A stretch of DNA of 64,000 nucleotides from JBBQFC01 sp038321615 (GCA_038321615.1 JBBQFC010000012.1:4189-68188), one strand, 5' to 3'. Counted from the stretch's first letter, positions 28,039 through 38,257 are shown. The notes: generated by a model not told the origin, from the sequence alone. Made by a program: numbers and translations.

Positions 28039-29465
28039 TATGCTGCTATTTCGCCGCGAAGGGTGGCGGAGGTGCAATCTTTAATCAAGATGTTTACATA
28101 GCTGCCAACCTTGTGGTCGCCTTTATTGAACACCACCACTGCGTTTTGACTCGTTCTGCCGAAAAGTTCATCTTTCGACTTTTTTGAAACGCCTTCAATC
28201 AGCACTTCATACACCTTTCCGATAGTTTGCTTATTTCGTTCGAGCGAGCTTGCGGTTTGAATGTCAATTATCTCTTCGAGTCTTCGTTGTTTGATTTCTT
28301 CGGGCACGTCGTCCGTGTATTTTCGCTCTGCTAATGTTTTAGGGCGTTCGGAATATTTGAACATGTAGGCATATTCGTACGTCACTTCTTGCATCAAGGA
28401 AAGCGTGTCGGCATGCTCTCCTTCGGTTTCCCCGCAAAAGCCAGAAATAATGTCGGTGCTGATGGCACAGTCGGGCATAATATTTCGGATGCTTGCAATG
28501 CGTTCTCTGTACCAATCGCGGCTGTATCCCCGGTTCATGCGCTCGAGCATGGTTGTGCTACCACTCTGCACAGGTAGGTGGATATACTTGCAAATATTGG
28601 GATACTGAGCCATAATGTGCAGCACGTCATCAGTCATATCTTTTGGGTGTGACGTAGAGAAGCGCACGCGCAGCAGCGGATCGACGAGTGCAACTTTCTC
28701 GAGAAGTTGAGCGAAGTTTACGGTGTCTTCCGTTTCGTTCAGAATTTCGCCCTTTTTGCTCATGTTCCAGCGATAGGAATCCACGTTTTGCCCCAATAAA
28801 GTTACTTCGCGATAGCCTTCCTGAAAAAGGTAAGTGGCTTCGTGCACAATGCTTTTGGCATCGCGGCTGCGTTCGCGGCCGCGAGTAAAGGGTACTACAC
28901 AGAAAGCGCACATATTATCGCAGCCCCGCATGATCGAAATAAATGCCGTGACACCATTTGAATTTAGCCTGATAGGGCTTATTTCGGCATAGGTTTCCTC
29001 CCGCGAGAGCAGCACGTTCACCGCTTTTCGTCCATCAGTAACTTCTTCTATAAGCGATGGCAGTTCGCGGTAAGCGTCTGGGCCCACTACTAAATCTACC
29101 AGCTTTTCTTCTTCGAGTAGCTGCGATTTCAGCCGCTCGGCCATGCAGCCCAATACGCCGATCATCAAGTCGGAATTGTTCTTCTTTAGCTTATTAAAAT
29201 GAGCAAGTCGATTGCGCACTTTTTGCTCGGCATTCTCGCGGATGCTGCAGGTATTTAAAAGTATAATCGAAGCTTCTTCCAAATTTCGAGTGGTGGCGTA
29301 ACCCTTCTCCGCAAGTATAGCCGCTACAATTTCGCTGTCCGCAAAATTCATTTGGCAGCCGTAGCTTTCGAGGTAAAGCTTTCTGCCCGAAGGGACCATC
29401 TCTTCTGTGATTACAGCTTCGCCTTGCCTGTTTTCGTCAATAATTTTGGGGCTTCCCACCAACAT
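28038..29465 (-). CDS. miaB: tRNA methylthiotransferase MiaB
   Basis: A 475-residue radical-SAM enzyme that converts i6A37 to ms2i6A37 in tRNA. The N-terminal [4Fe-4S] domain has Cys in [20 protein letters not shown] and [10 protein letters not shown]. The radical-SAM cluster motif is [13 protein letters not shown], and a C-terminal TRAM domain ends the protein. The ATG at 29465 is chosen over a TTG at 29492, which would fall within the predicted promoter box. It is the first gene of the operon continuing to secG. Confidence 0.95.
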   Translation of the reverse strand: MLVGSPKIIDENRQGEAVITEEMVPSGRKLYLESYGCQMNFADSEIVAAILAEKGYATTRNLEEASIILLNTCSIRENAEQKVRNRLAHFNKLKKNNSDLMIGVLGCMAERLKSQLLEEEKLVDLVVGPDAYRELPSLIEEVTDGRKAVNVLLSREETYAEISPIRLNSNGVTAFISIMRGCDNMCAFCVVPFTRGRERSRDAKSIVHEATYLFQEGYREVTLLGQNVDSYRWNMSKKGEILNETEDTVNFAQLLEKVALVDPLLRVRFSTSHPKDMTDDVLHIMAQYPNICKYIHLPVQSGSTTMLERMNRGYSRDWYRERIASIRNIMPDCAISTDIISGFCGETEGEHADTLSLMQEVTYEYAYMFKYSERPKTLAERKYTDDVPEEIKQRRLEEIIDIQTASSLERNKQTIGKVYEVLIEGVSKKSKDELFGRTSQNAVVVFNKGDHKVGSYVNILIKDCTSATLRGEIAA

Positions 29466-29489
29466 TCGAATTCGTTTTAAAATGGACGG

Positions 29490-29497
29490 CAAAAGTA
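29490..29497 (-). promoter_or_regulatory. -7 box of the miaB operon promoter
   Basis: On the minus strand TACTTTTG is an exact match to TAnnTTTG, 25 bases before the miaB ATG at 29465. No clear TTG is found at the expected upstream distance, so the call rests on the -7 element and its position. Confidence 0.4.
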
Positions 29498-29651
29498 CAC
29501 TTTTTTTGCGTGGCTGTCAGAATGTCATGTTAATTTACAGGAAACCTTATCTTCCTTTGGCGGCAATTGTAAGGCACCTATCGGCCAATTCAAATATCAT
29601 TGCTTTACTTTGCCACCGGAGCACAGCTCTTTTTCCAGAAAAACTTTCACT

Positions 29652-32000
29652 ATGTCTAAAAATCTTGTAATCGTTGAGTCGCCTGCCAAAGCCAAAACCA
29701 TTGAAGGGTTTTTAGGAAAAGATTTCACCGTAAAATCATCCTATGGCCACGTCCGCGATTTGGTTAAAAAAGGCCTTGGAATAGACGTGGAGCATGACTT
29801 TAAGCCGGAATACGAGGTGAGTAAGGACAAGGTAAAAGTGATCAAGGAATTAAAAGACCTGGTTAAGAAAGCCGAAGTAGTATGGCTCGCTACGGATGAG
29901 GACCGCGAAGGGGAAGCTATTTCCTGGCATTTGGAGCAATCGCTCGATTTGCAGAAAAAAGAAACTCGCCGCATCGTGTTTCATGAGATTACAAAGAGTG
30001 CCATTACCAAAGCCATCGAAAACCCGCGAAAGATAGATTACCACTTGGTCGATGCACAACAAGCGCGCCGCATACTCGATCGGTTGGTTGGTTTTGAACT
30101 TTCGCCTATACTCTGGAAGCGTGTGAAGCCCAGTCTTAGCGCCGGAAGGGTTCAATCGGTTACTGTTCGGCTTATTGTGGAGCGGGAGCGCGAAGTCCAG
30201 GACTTCAAATCGGAATACTATTTCCGAGTTGTAGCCAAATTCCAGGTGGGCAAAAAGGCCTTCCAGGCGGAGCTGAACAAGCGTTTTGCAGAAGCTAAGG
30301 AAGCCCGCGAGTTTTTGGAATCATGCTTGAAGGCCGATTTTAAAGTGGGTTCGCTCGAAGTAAATCCGGCTAAGAAATCGCCGGCTGCTCCTTTCACCAC
30401 CTCTACGCTCCAGCAAGAAGCCGGTCGAAAACTCAGTTTTTCGGTAGCGCGCACCATGACGGTGGCTCAAAAACTTTACGAAGAAGGGCATATTACTTAT
30501 ATGCGAACCGATAGTTTGAATCTTTCCGATACGGCGCTCAATGCCGCCAAAAAGGAAATTCAATCTACCTATGGTGATCCCTACGTTCAAACGCGAAAAT
30601 TTACCACGAAGACCAAAGGTGCGCAAGAAGCCCACGAAGCCATTCGTCCGGTAGATATGGCCGCTAAATCGGTGCCTGGTGATGCATCTGCCCAGCGACT
30701 TTACGATTTAATCTATAAGCGCACCCTGGCTTCTCAAATGGCCGATGCGCAATTGGAAAAGACGAAGCTCACCATTCAAATACTTCGAAATAGCACGGTA
30801 GATCAGACCTACCAATTCAACGCGCAAGGTGAAGTGATTAAATTTGATGGTTTTCTTAAAGTTTACTTGGAAGATCAGGATGATGACGAAGAAAAGGAAG
30901 AACAAACCACTTTGCCACCCATGAAAGTGGGAGAGGAGCTCCAGCGCAACGAAATTTCGGCAACTCAGCGGTTTAAGAACCACCCGCCCCGATACAGCGA
31001 AGCGAGCCTAGTTAAAAAATTGGAGGAACTTGGCATCGGTAGGCCAAGCACCTACGCTCCAACTATTTCTACGGTACAAAATCGTGGCTACGTGGTGAAA
31101 GAAGATAAGGAAGGAACGCGCCGAAACTACACCCAATTTTTATTGAATGAAAAAGGGGTAGCAGAAGAACAGAAATCAGAGAACACAGGTGCAGAAAAAT
31201 CGAAGCTTTTCCCCACAGATATAGGAATGGTGGTCAACGATTTTTTGGTAAAGCATTTTGAACGGATTTTAAGCTACGACTTCACAGCAACGGTTGAGAA
31301 ACAATTTGATGATATCGCAGATGGCCAGCTGAAGTGGAAAGATATGATTAAGAATTTCTACACAGGCTTCCACAGCAATGTCGAGAAAACACTGGAAGAG
31401 GCCGATCGAGCCACGGGCGAGCGCGCGATAGGAATCGATCCGGCTTCTGGCCAACCTATCATTGTACGCATCGGTCGGTACGGGCCAATGGCGCAAATCG
31501 GGGAAACGGAAGAAGGAAAGGACAAGCCGCGCTTTGCAAGTCTCCGAAGCGACCAAAGCATTATGACCATTACGCTCGAAGAAGTACTCGACCTTTTCAA
31601 GCTCCCCCGAAACGTTGGCGAATACCAAGGGAAAGAAATCACAGCCGCTGTGGGACGTTTTGGCCCATATCTTCGCCATAATTCTGCGTTTTACAGCATC
31701 AAGGAATCCGAAGGCGACGACCCACTGAGCATCAACTTAGAGAGATCGATCGAAGTAATCGAAGCTAAGATCAAAGCAGACAAGGAAAAACTGATCAAAA
31801 CTTTTCCCGAAGATGATTCCATTCAAGTGCTTAACGGGCGCTGGGGTCCTTACATCAAAGCGGGTAAAGACAATCATAAGATCGCCAAGGGTGCCGATGC
31901 GGCTGCTTTAACGTACGCCGATGTGCAAAAAATAATTGCCGAAGGCCCTTCGAAGCCGGCTGGGGGTGCGGCGCGGCGAAAAACGAATAGCAAAAAGTAA
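29652..32000 (+). CDS. topA: DNA topoisomerase I
   Basis: A 782-residue type IA topoisomerase that relaxes negative supercoils. The ATG at 29652 gives SKNLVIVESPAKAKTIEGFL, the start of the Toprim domain. DEDREGEAISWHL provides the metal-binding acidic residues, and the catalytic Tyr is Tyr283 in ITYMRTDSLN. C-terminal repeats (IGRYGPMAQIGE, VGRFGPYLRHN, GRWGPYIKAGK) are the topoisomerase C-repeat type; no Cys4 zinc ribbons are seen. It is divergent from miaB. Confidence 0.96.
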   Translation: MSKNLVIVESPAKAKTIEGFLGKDFTVKSSYGHVRDLVKKGLGIDVEHDFKPEYEVSKDKVKVIKELKDLVKKAEVVWLATDEDREGEAISWHLEQSLDLQKKETRRIVFHEITKSAITKAIENPRKIDYHLVDAQQARRILDRLVGFELSPILWKRVKPSLSAGRVQSVTVRLIVEREREVQDFKSEYYFRVVAKFQVGKKAFQAELNKRFAEAKEAREFLESCLKADFKVGSLEVNPAKKSPAAPFTTSTLQQEAGRKLSFSVARTMTVAQKLYEEGHITYMRTDSLNLSDTALNAAKKEIQSTYGDPYVQTRKFTTKTKGAQEAHEAIRPVDMAAKSVPGDASAQRLYDLIYKRTLASQMADAQLEKTKLTIQILRNSTVDQTYQFNAQGEVIKFDGFLKVYLEDQDDDEEKEEQTTLPPMKVGEELQRNEISATQRFKNHPPRYSEASLVKKLEELGIGRPSTYAPTISTVQNRGYVVKEDKEGTRRNYTQFLLNEKGVAEEQKSENTGAEKSKLFPTDIGMVVNDFLVKHFERILSYDFTATVEKQFDDIADGQLKWKDMIKNFYTGFHSNVEKTLEEADRATGERAIGIDPASGQPIIVRIGRYGPMAQIGETEEGKDKPRFASLRSDQSIMTITLEEVLDLFKLPRNVGEYQGKEITAAVGRFGPYLRHNSAFYSIKESEGDDPLSINLERSIEVIEAKIKADKEKLIKTFPEDDSIQVLNGRWGPYIKAGKDNHKIAKGADAAALTYADVQKIIAEGPSKPAGGAARRKTNSKK

Positions 32001-32005
32001 GCGCA

Positions 32006-33154
32006 ATGTCGTGGGTCGATGATTTTTCGTTTTGCCTGAGTCCATTAGGCCAACCGATACTAACAAGCAAGAAGGCCTTTTTCCAAGCGGATCGAGTACA
32101 CAGCGATGAGCAGTTTCCTGAAATGGAAGGAGCGGAAATTGCCTTTTTTGGAATTGCATATCCCGACGGCCATGAATTATATAGTTCCGCAGCAGCAGTA
32201 AGGGCAAAACTTTACAATCTTCAGGCTTTCGGAAATCTGTCCGCTGTTGATCTTGGTGATATTGTGGTGGGCGATTCGATCGACGATTTGCACCACGCCG
32301 TAAAAACAGTTTGCGCCAGCCTACTTGGCAAGACCATAATACCGGTTTGCTTAGCCGGTTCGCAAGAAGTGACTTACGCCATGTATAGCTCATTCGAACG
32401 GCTAGACCAGGTGGTCAATTTAGCCATCATTGACGCCATTATTGATTTGGGAGAATTTCGAGACGACATCAACCGCAGAAATTACCTCAGTAAGATCGTA
32501 CTGCACGACCCGGGTTTTCTTTTCAACTTAAGCGTCTTGGCCTATCAAACCTATTTGAATGATGCAGAATCGCTGGAGCTCATGGAGAAACTTTTCTTCG
32601 ACGTTTACCGGTTGGGAAATATCAATACCGACGTAAAGCAAGTCGAGCCATTGTTGCGAAATGCCGATCTAATCAGCTTCGATATAAACGCCGTGAAAGG
32701 TTGCGACTCCCCAGGCACTGGTCAACCCAATGGGTTAACAGGTGAGCAGGCTTGCCAGATGGCACGCTACGCGGGTATCAGCGATAAGGCTTCGGGCTTC
32801 GGAGTTTTCAACTTTTGCCACGAGCGCGACCACCACGGTCAATCGGCAATGCTCATTGCTCAGATGCTTTGGTATTTCTGCGATGGATTTGTACACCGGC
32901 AAAAGGAGTTCCCCCACTTGAGCAAGAAGCAATTTTTGGAATTTCAGGTGCATTTGGACGAAGGACGCAACGAAATGACGTTTTATAAAAGCAAGCGCAC
33001 TGAGAAATGGTGGATCAATGTGCCCTATTCCGGAAAAGGCCAGAATCGCTTGCTTCGACACCACATAGTGCCCTGTTCTCAAGCCGATTACGAGTGGGCT
33101 CGCCAGGGCGAAGTACCCGATATTTGGTGGAAGACTTACCAAAAATTGGGGTAA
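32006..33154 (+). CDS. Arginase/formimidoylglutamase-family protein with degenerate metal site
   Basis: A 382-residue protein with the ureohydrolase fold motifs but altered metal ligands. The GGDH motif reads AGSQ, DAHxD reads DAIID (residues around 150), and SxDxDxxDP reads SFDINAVKG followed by DSPGTGQPNGLT, which keeps the family's PGTG-P-GLT loop. Three of the six usual Mn ligands are therefore replaced. Databases often label such proteins formimidoylglutamase, but catalysis looks doubtful. It follows topA by 5 bases and precedes the T9SS genes, an arrangement I recall as common in Bacteroidota. A T9SS-linked structural role is inference. Confidence 0.8.
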   Translation: MSWVDDFSFCLSPLGQPILTSKKAFFQADRVHSDEQFPEMEGAEIAFFGIAYPDGHELYSSAAAVRAKLYNLQAFGNLSAVDLGDIVVGDSIDDLHHAVKTVCASLLGKTIIPVCLAGSQEVTYAMYSSFERLDQVVNLAIIDAIIDLGEFRDDINRRNYLSKIVLHDPGFLFNLSVLAYQTYLNDAESLELMEKLFFDVYRLGNINTDVKQVEPLLRNADLISFDINAVKGCDSPGTGQPNGLTGEQACQMARYAGISDKASGFGVFNFCHERDHHGQSAMLIAQMLWYFCDGFVHRQKEFPHLSKKQFLEFQVHLDEGRNEMTFYKSKRTEKWWINVPYSGKGQNRLLRHHIVPCSQADYEWARQGEVPDIWWKTYQKLG

Positions 33155-33263
33155 TTAGAGCCTTTCGATTACAATTCTTTTCACAAAGGGTCAAGCCAAT
33201 AAGGTTAAAAATTTTTGTCTGTTTGTTAATTTGGTTATTTTCGCTCTCGACTTGTCTAAAAAT

Positions 33264-33288
33264 AACCCCGCTTCTGGGGTTTGTTTTT
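33264..33288 (+). terminator. Terminator-like hairpin in the porP leader
   Basis: AACCCC (33264-33269) pairs with GGGGTT (33276-33281), followed by TGTTTTTT. It lies 110 bases after the arginase-like gene and only 23-30 bases before the porP start. It may end the upstream transcript or act as an attenuator for the T9SS operon. The stem is short. Confidence 0.45.
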
Positions 33289-33310
33289 TGATTAGAAAAC
33301 CTTTCTCTGC

Positions 33311-34270
33311 ATGAAAAAAGTATTATTACTATTCGTTTCTGCCACATTGATTATTGACCTGTATGGTCAGCAAGATCCGCAGTTTACGCAGTTTATGTAC
33401 GATCGCTTATCGATTAATCCAGGTTATGCTGGTAGCCAAGATGCCTTCTGCGCTACGCTTTTAGGCCGCCAACAATGGTCGGGCTTCACAGGTCAACCAA
33501 ATACAGGATTGCTCAACGTTTCTGGTCCGATCCCGTCCATAAGGAGCGGTGTCGGTCTTTCGTTAATGCTCGATGAGATAGGACCACAATCTACCACCAC
33601 CCTCCGTCTTTCCTACGCGTACCATATTAAGCTTGGTGGGGCTACCAAATTGGGCTTGGGTATCGGCATCGGTTTTATTAATAGCAATTTAAGTGCAGAC
33701 TGGATTGCTTATGATTATGTGGATGGCGTTCCATCTGGAATTGGGACAGGAGCAGGCGACAACAGCATTCCTCAACTCGGTCAAAGCGCTGGTACGTTCG
33801 ACGCAAATTTTGGTATTTATATCCACAATCCTAGATATTATGTGGGCTTGTCGGCTGCACACATCAACGAAGGAGATCTTTCGGAAATGAATATTCAGGT
33901 GGCGCGTCATTACTATTTCATGGCTGGCTACGATTTCGACCTTTCGTCCAAGTGGAAACTTACGCCGCACGTTTTGGTTAAATCAGATTTGGCTTCTACA
34001 CAATTTGACGGAAACCTTACCGTTATGTATGACAATTCGTTGTGGCTTGGCGTTTCTTACCGTTTGGAAGATGCTATAGCTCCAATGGCGGGTTACCAAT
34101 TCAATTTTTCGGGAGGTAAAAGTGCATTGCGCTTGGGATATAGCTACGACTTTACCAGTTCGGAATTAAATAATTACAGCAGTGGCAGTCACGAACTTAT
34201 GTTGAGTTATTGCTACACTATTGCCAAACCATTGCCAAAACGGGTTTACAAAAATCCACGATTCCTTTAG
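33311..34270 (+). CDS. T9SS membrane protein PorP/SprF family
   Basis: A 319-residue outer-membrane protein. A signal peptide of about 19 residues is followed by the family start QDPQFTQFMYDRLSINPGYAGS, then alternating amphipathic strands typical of a 14-strand-type barrel. PorP/SprF proteins work with GldK-N in type IX secretion, and some anchor or export specific cargo such as SprB adhesins. It is directly upstream of gldK on the same strand, with 80 bases between. Confidence 0.92.
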   Translation: MKKVLLLFVSATLIIDLYGQQDPQFTQFMYDRLSINPGYAGSQDAFCATLLGRQQWSGFTGQPNTGLLNVSGPIPSIRSGVGLSLMLDEIGPQSTTTLRLSYAYHIKLGGATKLGLGIGIGFINSNLSADWIAYDYVDGVPSGIGTGAGDNSIPQLGQSAGTFDANFGIYIHNPRYYVGLSAAHINEGDLSEMNIQVARHYYFMAGYDFDLSSKWKLTPHVLVKSDLASTQFDGNLTVMYDNSLWLGVSYRLEDAIAPMAGYQFNFSGGKSALRLGYSYDFTSSELNNYSSGSHELMLSYCYTIAKPLPKRVYKNPRFL

Positions 34271-34350
34271 CAATCTTGAAACCCTCGCGCTATATGATCG
34301 TAAAGTGGAATGCTGTGAACAACACGAAATGTATTATTAACCTGCATTGT

Positions 34351-35700
34351 ATGAGAAACCTGATATTTCTAGTACTACTTGGTGCTACACTTTTGAGTTG
34401 TGGTGGCGGTAACAGAGGTGAGCTCGTGGGAGTTCAGCCCAGGGAAGAGTGGGTGCAGTACAATCCTTACGGGATGAACTACATTCACTTCGGTAGCTTT
34501 ATGATGGGTGCCGACGACCAAGACGTTCCTTATGCCCATGTTAATGGGTTGAAGCGTGTGACCGTTTCAGCTTTCTACATGGACGATACCGAGATCAGCA
34601 ACAATGAGTACCGCCAATTTGTGCACTGGGTGCGCGACTCCATTGCTCACCGATATTTGGGTGAAGCTGGGATTGGCGAACACGTTATTGAAGAAGACGA
34701 ATACGGAGAAATCATTGACCCGCCGATCCTAAATTGGGAAGAAAAAATCGATTGGAATGGTGAAGATGAGCGCGAAGAACTTGCGGATCTTTTCCTTCCT
34801 GAATACGAGCGTTTCTATCGACGTAAAGAGATAGATACCCGCAAGCTGAAATTTGAATACTACTGGGTGGACTTAAAAGCCGCTGCAGTAAAGGCTGATC
34901 GCGATTTGGATCTTTCTTATACCAATGTGAAAGGACAAAACAACGCCATACGCGGCCACTCCGATCGTTCGAAATACATCATCCGTGAAGTTATCAATGT
35001 TTATCCCGATACGCTCGCTTGGGTGCACGATTTCACGTACGCCTTTAACGAGCCGATGACGGAAACATACTTCTGGCATCCCGCTTACGATAATTATCCA
35101 GTTGTTGGAGTTTCCTGGACGCAGGCACAGGCTTTTAATGTTTGGAGAACGCAAATTCTCTCTACCTGGAAGCTTCAAAACGGCGAAACCATTGTCCAGC
35201 GTTTTCGATTGCCATCGGAAGCCGAATGGGAATACGCTTCACGCGGTGGTCTTGACAAAAATCCATACCCATGGGGCGGACCCTACATCCGAAATATTCT
35301 AGGTTGCCCATTGGCCAACTTTAAGCCACAACGCGGAGATTATGTCGATGATGACGGCTGCCAAACAGTTGACGTGCGCAGCTACGAGCCAAATGGCTAC
35401 GGACTGTTCTGCATGGCCGGAAATGTGGCCGAATGGACCAATACAGCTTATGACGAATCGGTGTATGAGTTTTCGCACGATTTGAACTCAGAATATCAGT
35501 ACGATGCCTTAGCCGGAGACCCACCCGCCTTGAAGCGGAAGGTTATTCGTGGGGGATCGTGGAAAGACGTTTTTTATTACCTCCAAAATGGCTCGCGTGC
35601 CTTCGAATACCAGGACACCGCGAAGAGCTATGTTGGCTTCAGGTCGGTAATGAGCTACCTCGGTCGAGGTAAAACCGGTAACCCGGACGATTGGAATTAG
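34351..35700 (+). CDS. gldK: T9SS ring lipoprotein GldK (PorK)
   Basis: A 449-residue lipoprotein. The ATG at 34351 yields a signal peptide ending LLSC, so Cys17 is lipidated. The body has an FGE-sulfatase-type fold: GSFMMGADDQD near the start, DTEISNNEYRQFV, RLPSEAEWEYASRGG, CMAGNVAEWTN and VIRGGSWKDV. GldK forms a periplasmic ring with GldN under the outer membrane. It is first in the gldKLMN block. Confidence 0.95.
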   Translation: MRNLIFLVLLGATLLSCGGGNRGELVGVQPREEWVQYNPYGMNYIHFGSFMMGADDQDVPYAHVNGLKRVTVSAFYMDDTEISNNEYRQFVHWVRDSIAHRYLGEAGIGEHVIEEDEYGEIIDPPILNWEEKIDWNGEDEREELADLFLPEYERFYRRKEIDTRKLKFEYYWVDLKAAAVKADRDLDLSYTNVKGQNNAIRGHSDRSKYIIREVINVYPDTLAWVHDFTYAFNEPMTETYFWHPAYDNYPVVGVSWTQAQAFNVWRTQILSTWKLQNGETIVQRFRLPSEAEWEYASRGGLDKNPYPWGGPYIRNILGCPLANFKPQRGDYVDDDGCQTVDVRSYEPNGYGLFCMAGNVAEWTNTAYDESVYEFSHDLNSEYQYDALAGDPPALKRKVIRGGSWKDVFYYLQNGSRAFEYQDTAKSYVGFRSVMSYLGRGKTGNPDDWN

Positions 35701-35746
35701 AAACCACAAGTAAAACCAAGTAACAACAAATTTAAAGCAAGGAAAC

Positions 35747-36532
35747 ATGAAACCAGGAAGCAAAGGTTGGAAGCAGTTTATGGCTAAACTCTACGGAATT
35801 GGAGCAGCTGTAGTAATTATTGGAGCACTATTTAAAATTCAACATTGGCCTTTTGCCGGAGCATTACTCGTAGTAGGTTTGAGTACAGAAGCGGTTATCT
35901 TCTTCTTCTCAGCATTTGAGCCGGTTCACGAAGAAATTGACTGGTCGCTGGTTTATCCCGAATTGCGCACTGGAGAAGCATCTCACGCGGCTTTGGGCGA
36001 TGGAGCCGACAACGGTTCGATCACAGAGCAACTGGATCGCATGCTCGAAGATGCCAAAATTGAACCCGAGCTCATTGCGAGTCTGGGCGATGGTTTAAGA
36101 TCGCTGAGTTCACAGGCGTCGAAATTAAATGACATTACTGATGCTTCGGCGGCTACCAATGATTACGCAAACAGCCTAAAAGGAGCCACCAAGAAAGTTG
36201 GTGAATTGAGCGATACTTACGAGCAGGCGTCTTTGGCTCTTACGGGTCTTACAGAAAATCAAGCTGCTGGTCAGTCTGCAGGCGAGCATTTGCAGAGAAT
36301 GTCGAGCAACCTCGAACAGCTGAATGGTATGTATGAGGGCCAAATGAAGGAACTCCGCGCTTCTTCCGAACTATACTCTGGTATTACGGAACTTATGAAG
36401 AATCTGCATGATTCGGTGGAAGATACGAAACGATACAAAGAGAATATCTCTGAGTTGGCTAAAAATCTCTCTTCACTGAATACGGTTTACGGAAATATGC
36501 TTTCTGCGATGAGCACAGCTCCGCGCGCCTAA
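35747..36532 (+). CDS. gldL: T9SS/gliding motor protein GldL
   Basis: A 261-residue inner-membrane protein. Two transmembrane helices occur near residues 12-30 and 33-53, with a Glu (TEAVIF) in the second, as in the proton-driven GldLM motor. A long cytoplasmic helical tail follows, rich in SLSSQASKLND-type coiled coil. Position between gldK and gldM and the size agree with the family. Confidence 0.95.
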   Translation: MKPGSKGWKQFMAKLYGIGAAVVIIGALFKIQHWPFAGALLVVGLSTEAVIFFFSAFEPVHEEIDWSLVYPELRTGEASHAALGDGADNGSITEQLDRMLEDAKIEPELIASLGDGLRSLSSQASKLNDITDASAATNDYANSLKGATKKVGELSDTYEQASLALTGLTENQAAGQSAGEHLQRMSSNLEQLNGMYEGQMKELRASSELYSGITELMKNLHDSVEDTKRYKENISELAKNLSSLNTVYGNMLSAMSTAPRA

Positions 36533-36567
36533 CTGTTTTCTGAAAACGAACCCTAAAGATTAGATTC

Positions 36568-38247
36568 ATGGCAGGAGGAAAAGAAACCCCAAGGCAGAAG
36601 ATGATCGGTATGATGTACCTTGTACTCACCGCCCTTCTCGCCCTAAACGTGTCCAAAGAGATTTTGGATGCTTTTATCACAATCAACAATGGTTTGGAGA
36701 CTACCAAGGTAGCCTTCGACGGTAAGTTGGAAGGACAGTATGCTGGCTTTCAGGCGGCATACAACGAAAACAAGGTGAAGTATGGCAAGGCTTGGGAACA
36801 AGCACAGGCCCTGCGCATTACCGCGGATGAACTCGTAAAACACATCGATCTGATCAAAGCGAAAACAATCGCTGTTACAGAAGGAAAAACAATGGAAGAG
36901 GTACTCGGTAAAAATGCTTTCGGGCAGGATACCGTGCTCAATCTGACCTTTGTAAATTCCAAAGATAATTACGACGTAAACACCAATATTATGGTGGGCG
37001 CCGAGCCAGACACACCGCTCGTCACAGACAATGAAGATGGAAATAATTACCGTGCTGCTGTTCTGAAGCAAAAGTTGGTGGCTTACGGTGTTCAGGTAAA
37101 AGAGATGGCGAAAGGCAATCCTGGATTGGAAGCTACCATCGATAGCCTTTTCACTTATCCAGAAGTATATAAAGACGCGGGTGGAACGAATACCAATTGG
37201 GAATCGTTGAATTTTTACCACGTACCCATTGCGGCTACTACAGCCATTCTCTCAAAGCTTCAGTCCGATGTGCGAAATGCTCAAGCCGACGTGCTTGGAT
37301 TTCTTTTCTCAGGAGTTGATGCCAAGTCGTATAAGTTTACAGAATTGCAAGCCATTGTTGTTCCACAAAAAACGTATGTGCTCGAAGGAGACTCCTTCCG
37401 CGCAGATGTATTCTTGGCGGCTTATGACAATACCAACCTTCCAGAAATTGCCTTGGCTCCGCTCGGGACGAAAATACCCGAAGGTGCAGAAGAAATTGGT
37501 TCAGGCGCGAAAATAATTCCAATTGGAGCTGATGGCTTTGGTAAACTGCGCTTACCTGCGCAAGGTGTGGGTGAGAAGCGTTGGGAAGGTTTGATCAAAT
37601 TTCGAAAGCCAACAGGTGGAGGTTTCGACACTTACACCTATAACATCGAATACGAAGTGGCAAGGCCATCCTTGGTGGTGTCGCCTACCAAGATGAATGT
37701 ACTCTATCGAGGCATTGAAAATCCGGTCGCTATTTCGGTTCCTGGTGTTCCACAGCAGGCTTTGACCGCTACTTTGAGCAATGGAACTTTGACTAAACAA
37801 GCCGATGGGTCTTACATTGCAAAAGTGAGTTCTGGCTCCGAAGCCATTGTATCCGTTACCGCAGAAATAAATGGTGTACGGAAGCCCATGGGCACCTTCC
37901 CATTCCGATTGAAGTCTGTACCCGATCCGGTAGCTAAATTTGCTGGAAAGTACTCTACAGACAATACTGCAAGACCGGCCGAACTAACCGCTGCTCTGGG
38001 TTTAATAGCTGAATTAAAAGATTTTGTATTTGATTTGAGTTATCCTATTAAATCGTTTGATATTACCCTGATTCGTGGAGCGGATGTTAAGACGCTTCAA
38101 TCTTCTTCGAATAAGATCACCCCAGATCAGAGCGAAATGCTTCGTCAAGTGCGACGAAATGATGTAATTAGCATTGAAAATATTCGTGCTAATGCGCCAG
38201 ATGGCACCGTTCGTAAGCTGGGTGGTATTAATCTTCGTGTAATCTAA
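36568..38247 (+). CDS. gldM: T9SS/gliding motor protein GldM
   Basis: A 559-residue protein with a short cytoplasmic start (AGGKETPRQKMIGMM), one membrane helix (about 15-34, YLVLTALLALNVSKEILDAF), and four periplasmic domains spanning to the outer-membrane ring. The N-terminal segment is nearly invariant in GldM. With GldL it forms the rotary motor that energises type IX secretion and gliding. It lies 35 bases after gldL and 10 bases before gldN. Confidence 0.96.
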   Translation: MAGGKETPRQKMIGMMYLVLTALLALNVSKEILDAFITINNGLETTKVAFDGKLEGQYAGFQAAYNENKVKYGKAWEQAQALRITADELVKHIDLIKAKTIAVTEGKTMEEVLGKNAFGQDTVLNLTFVNSKDNYDVNTNIMVGAEPDTPLVTDNEDGNNYRAAVLKQKLVAYGVQVKEMAKGNPGLEATIDSLFTYPEVYKDAGGTNTNWESLNFYHVPIAATTAILSKLQSDVRNAQADVLGFLFSGVDAKSYKFTELQAIVVPQKTYVLEGDSFRADVFLAAYDNTNLPEIALAPLGTKIPEGAEEIGSGAKIIPIGADGFGKLRLPAQGVGEKRWEGLIKFRKPTGGGFDTYTYNIEYEVARPSLVVSPTKMNVLYRGIENPVAISVPGVPQQALTATLSNGTLTKQADGSYIAKVSSGSEAIVSVTAEINGVRKPMGTFPFRLKSVPDPVAKFAGKYSTDNTARPAELTAALGLIAELKDFVFDLSYPIKSFDITLIRGADVKTLQSSSNKITPDQSEMLRQVRRNDVISIENIRANAPDGTVRKLGGINLRVI

Positions 38248-38257
38248 TTTTAGAACT

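Noticed and set aside
28630..28911. Arg-rich open frames inside miaB
   Set aside because: Low-complexity shadows of the miaB coding strand, without a start signal.
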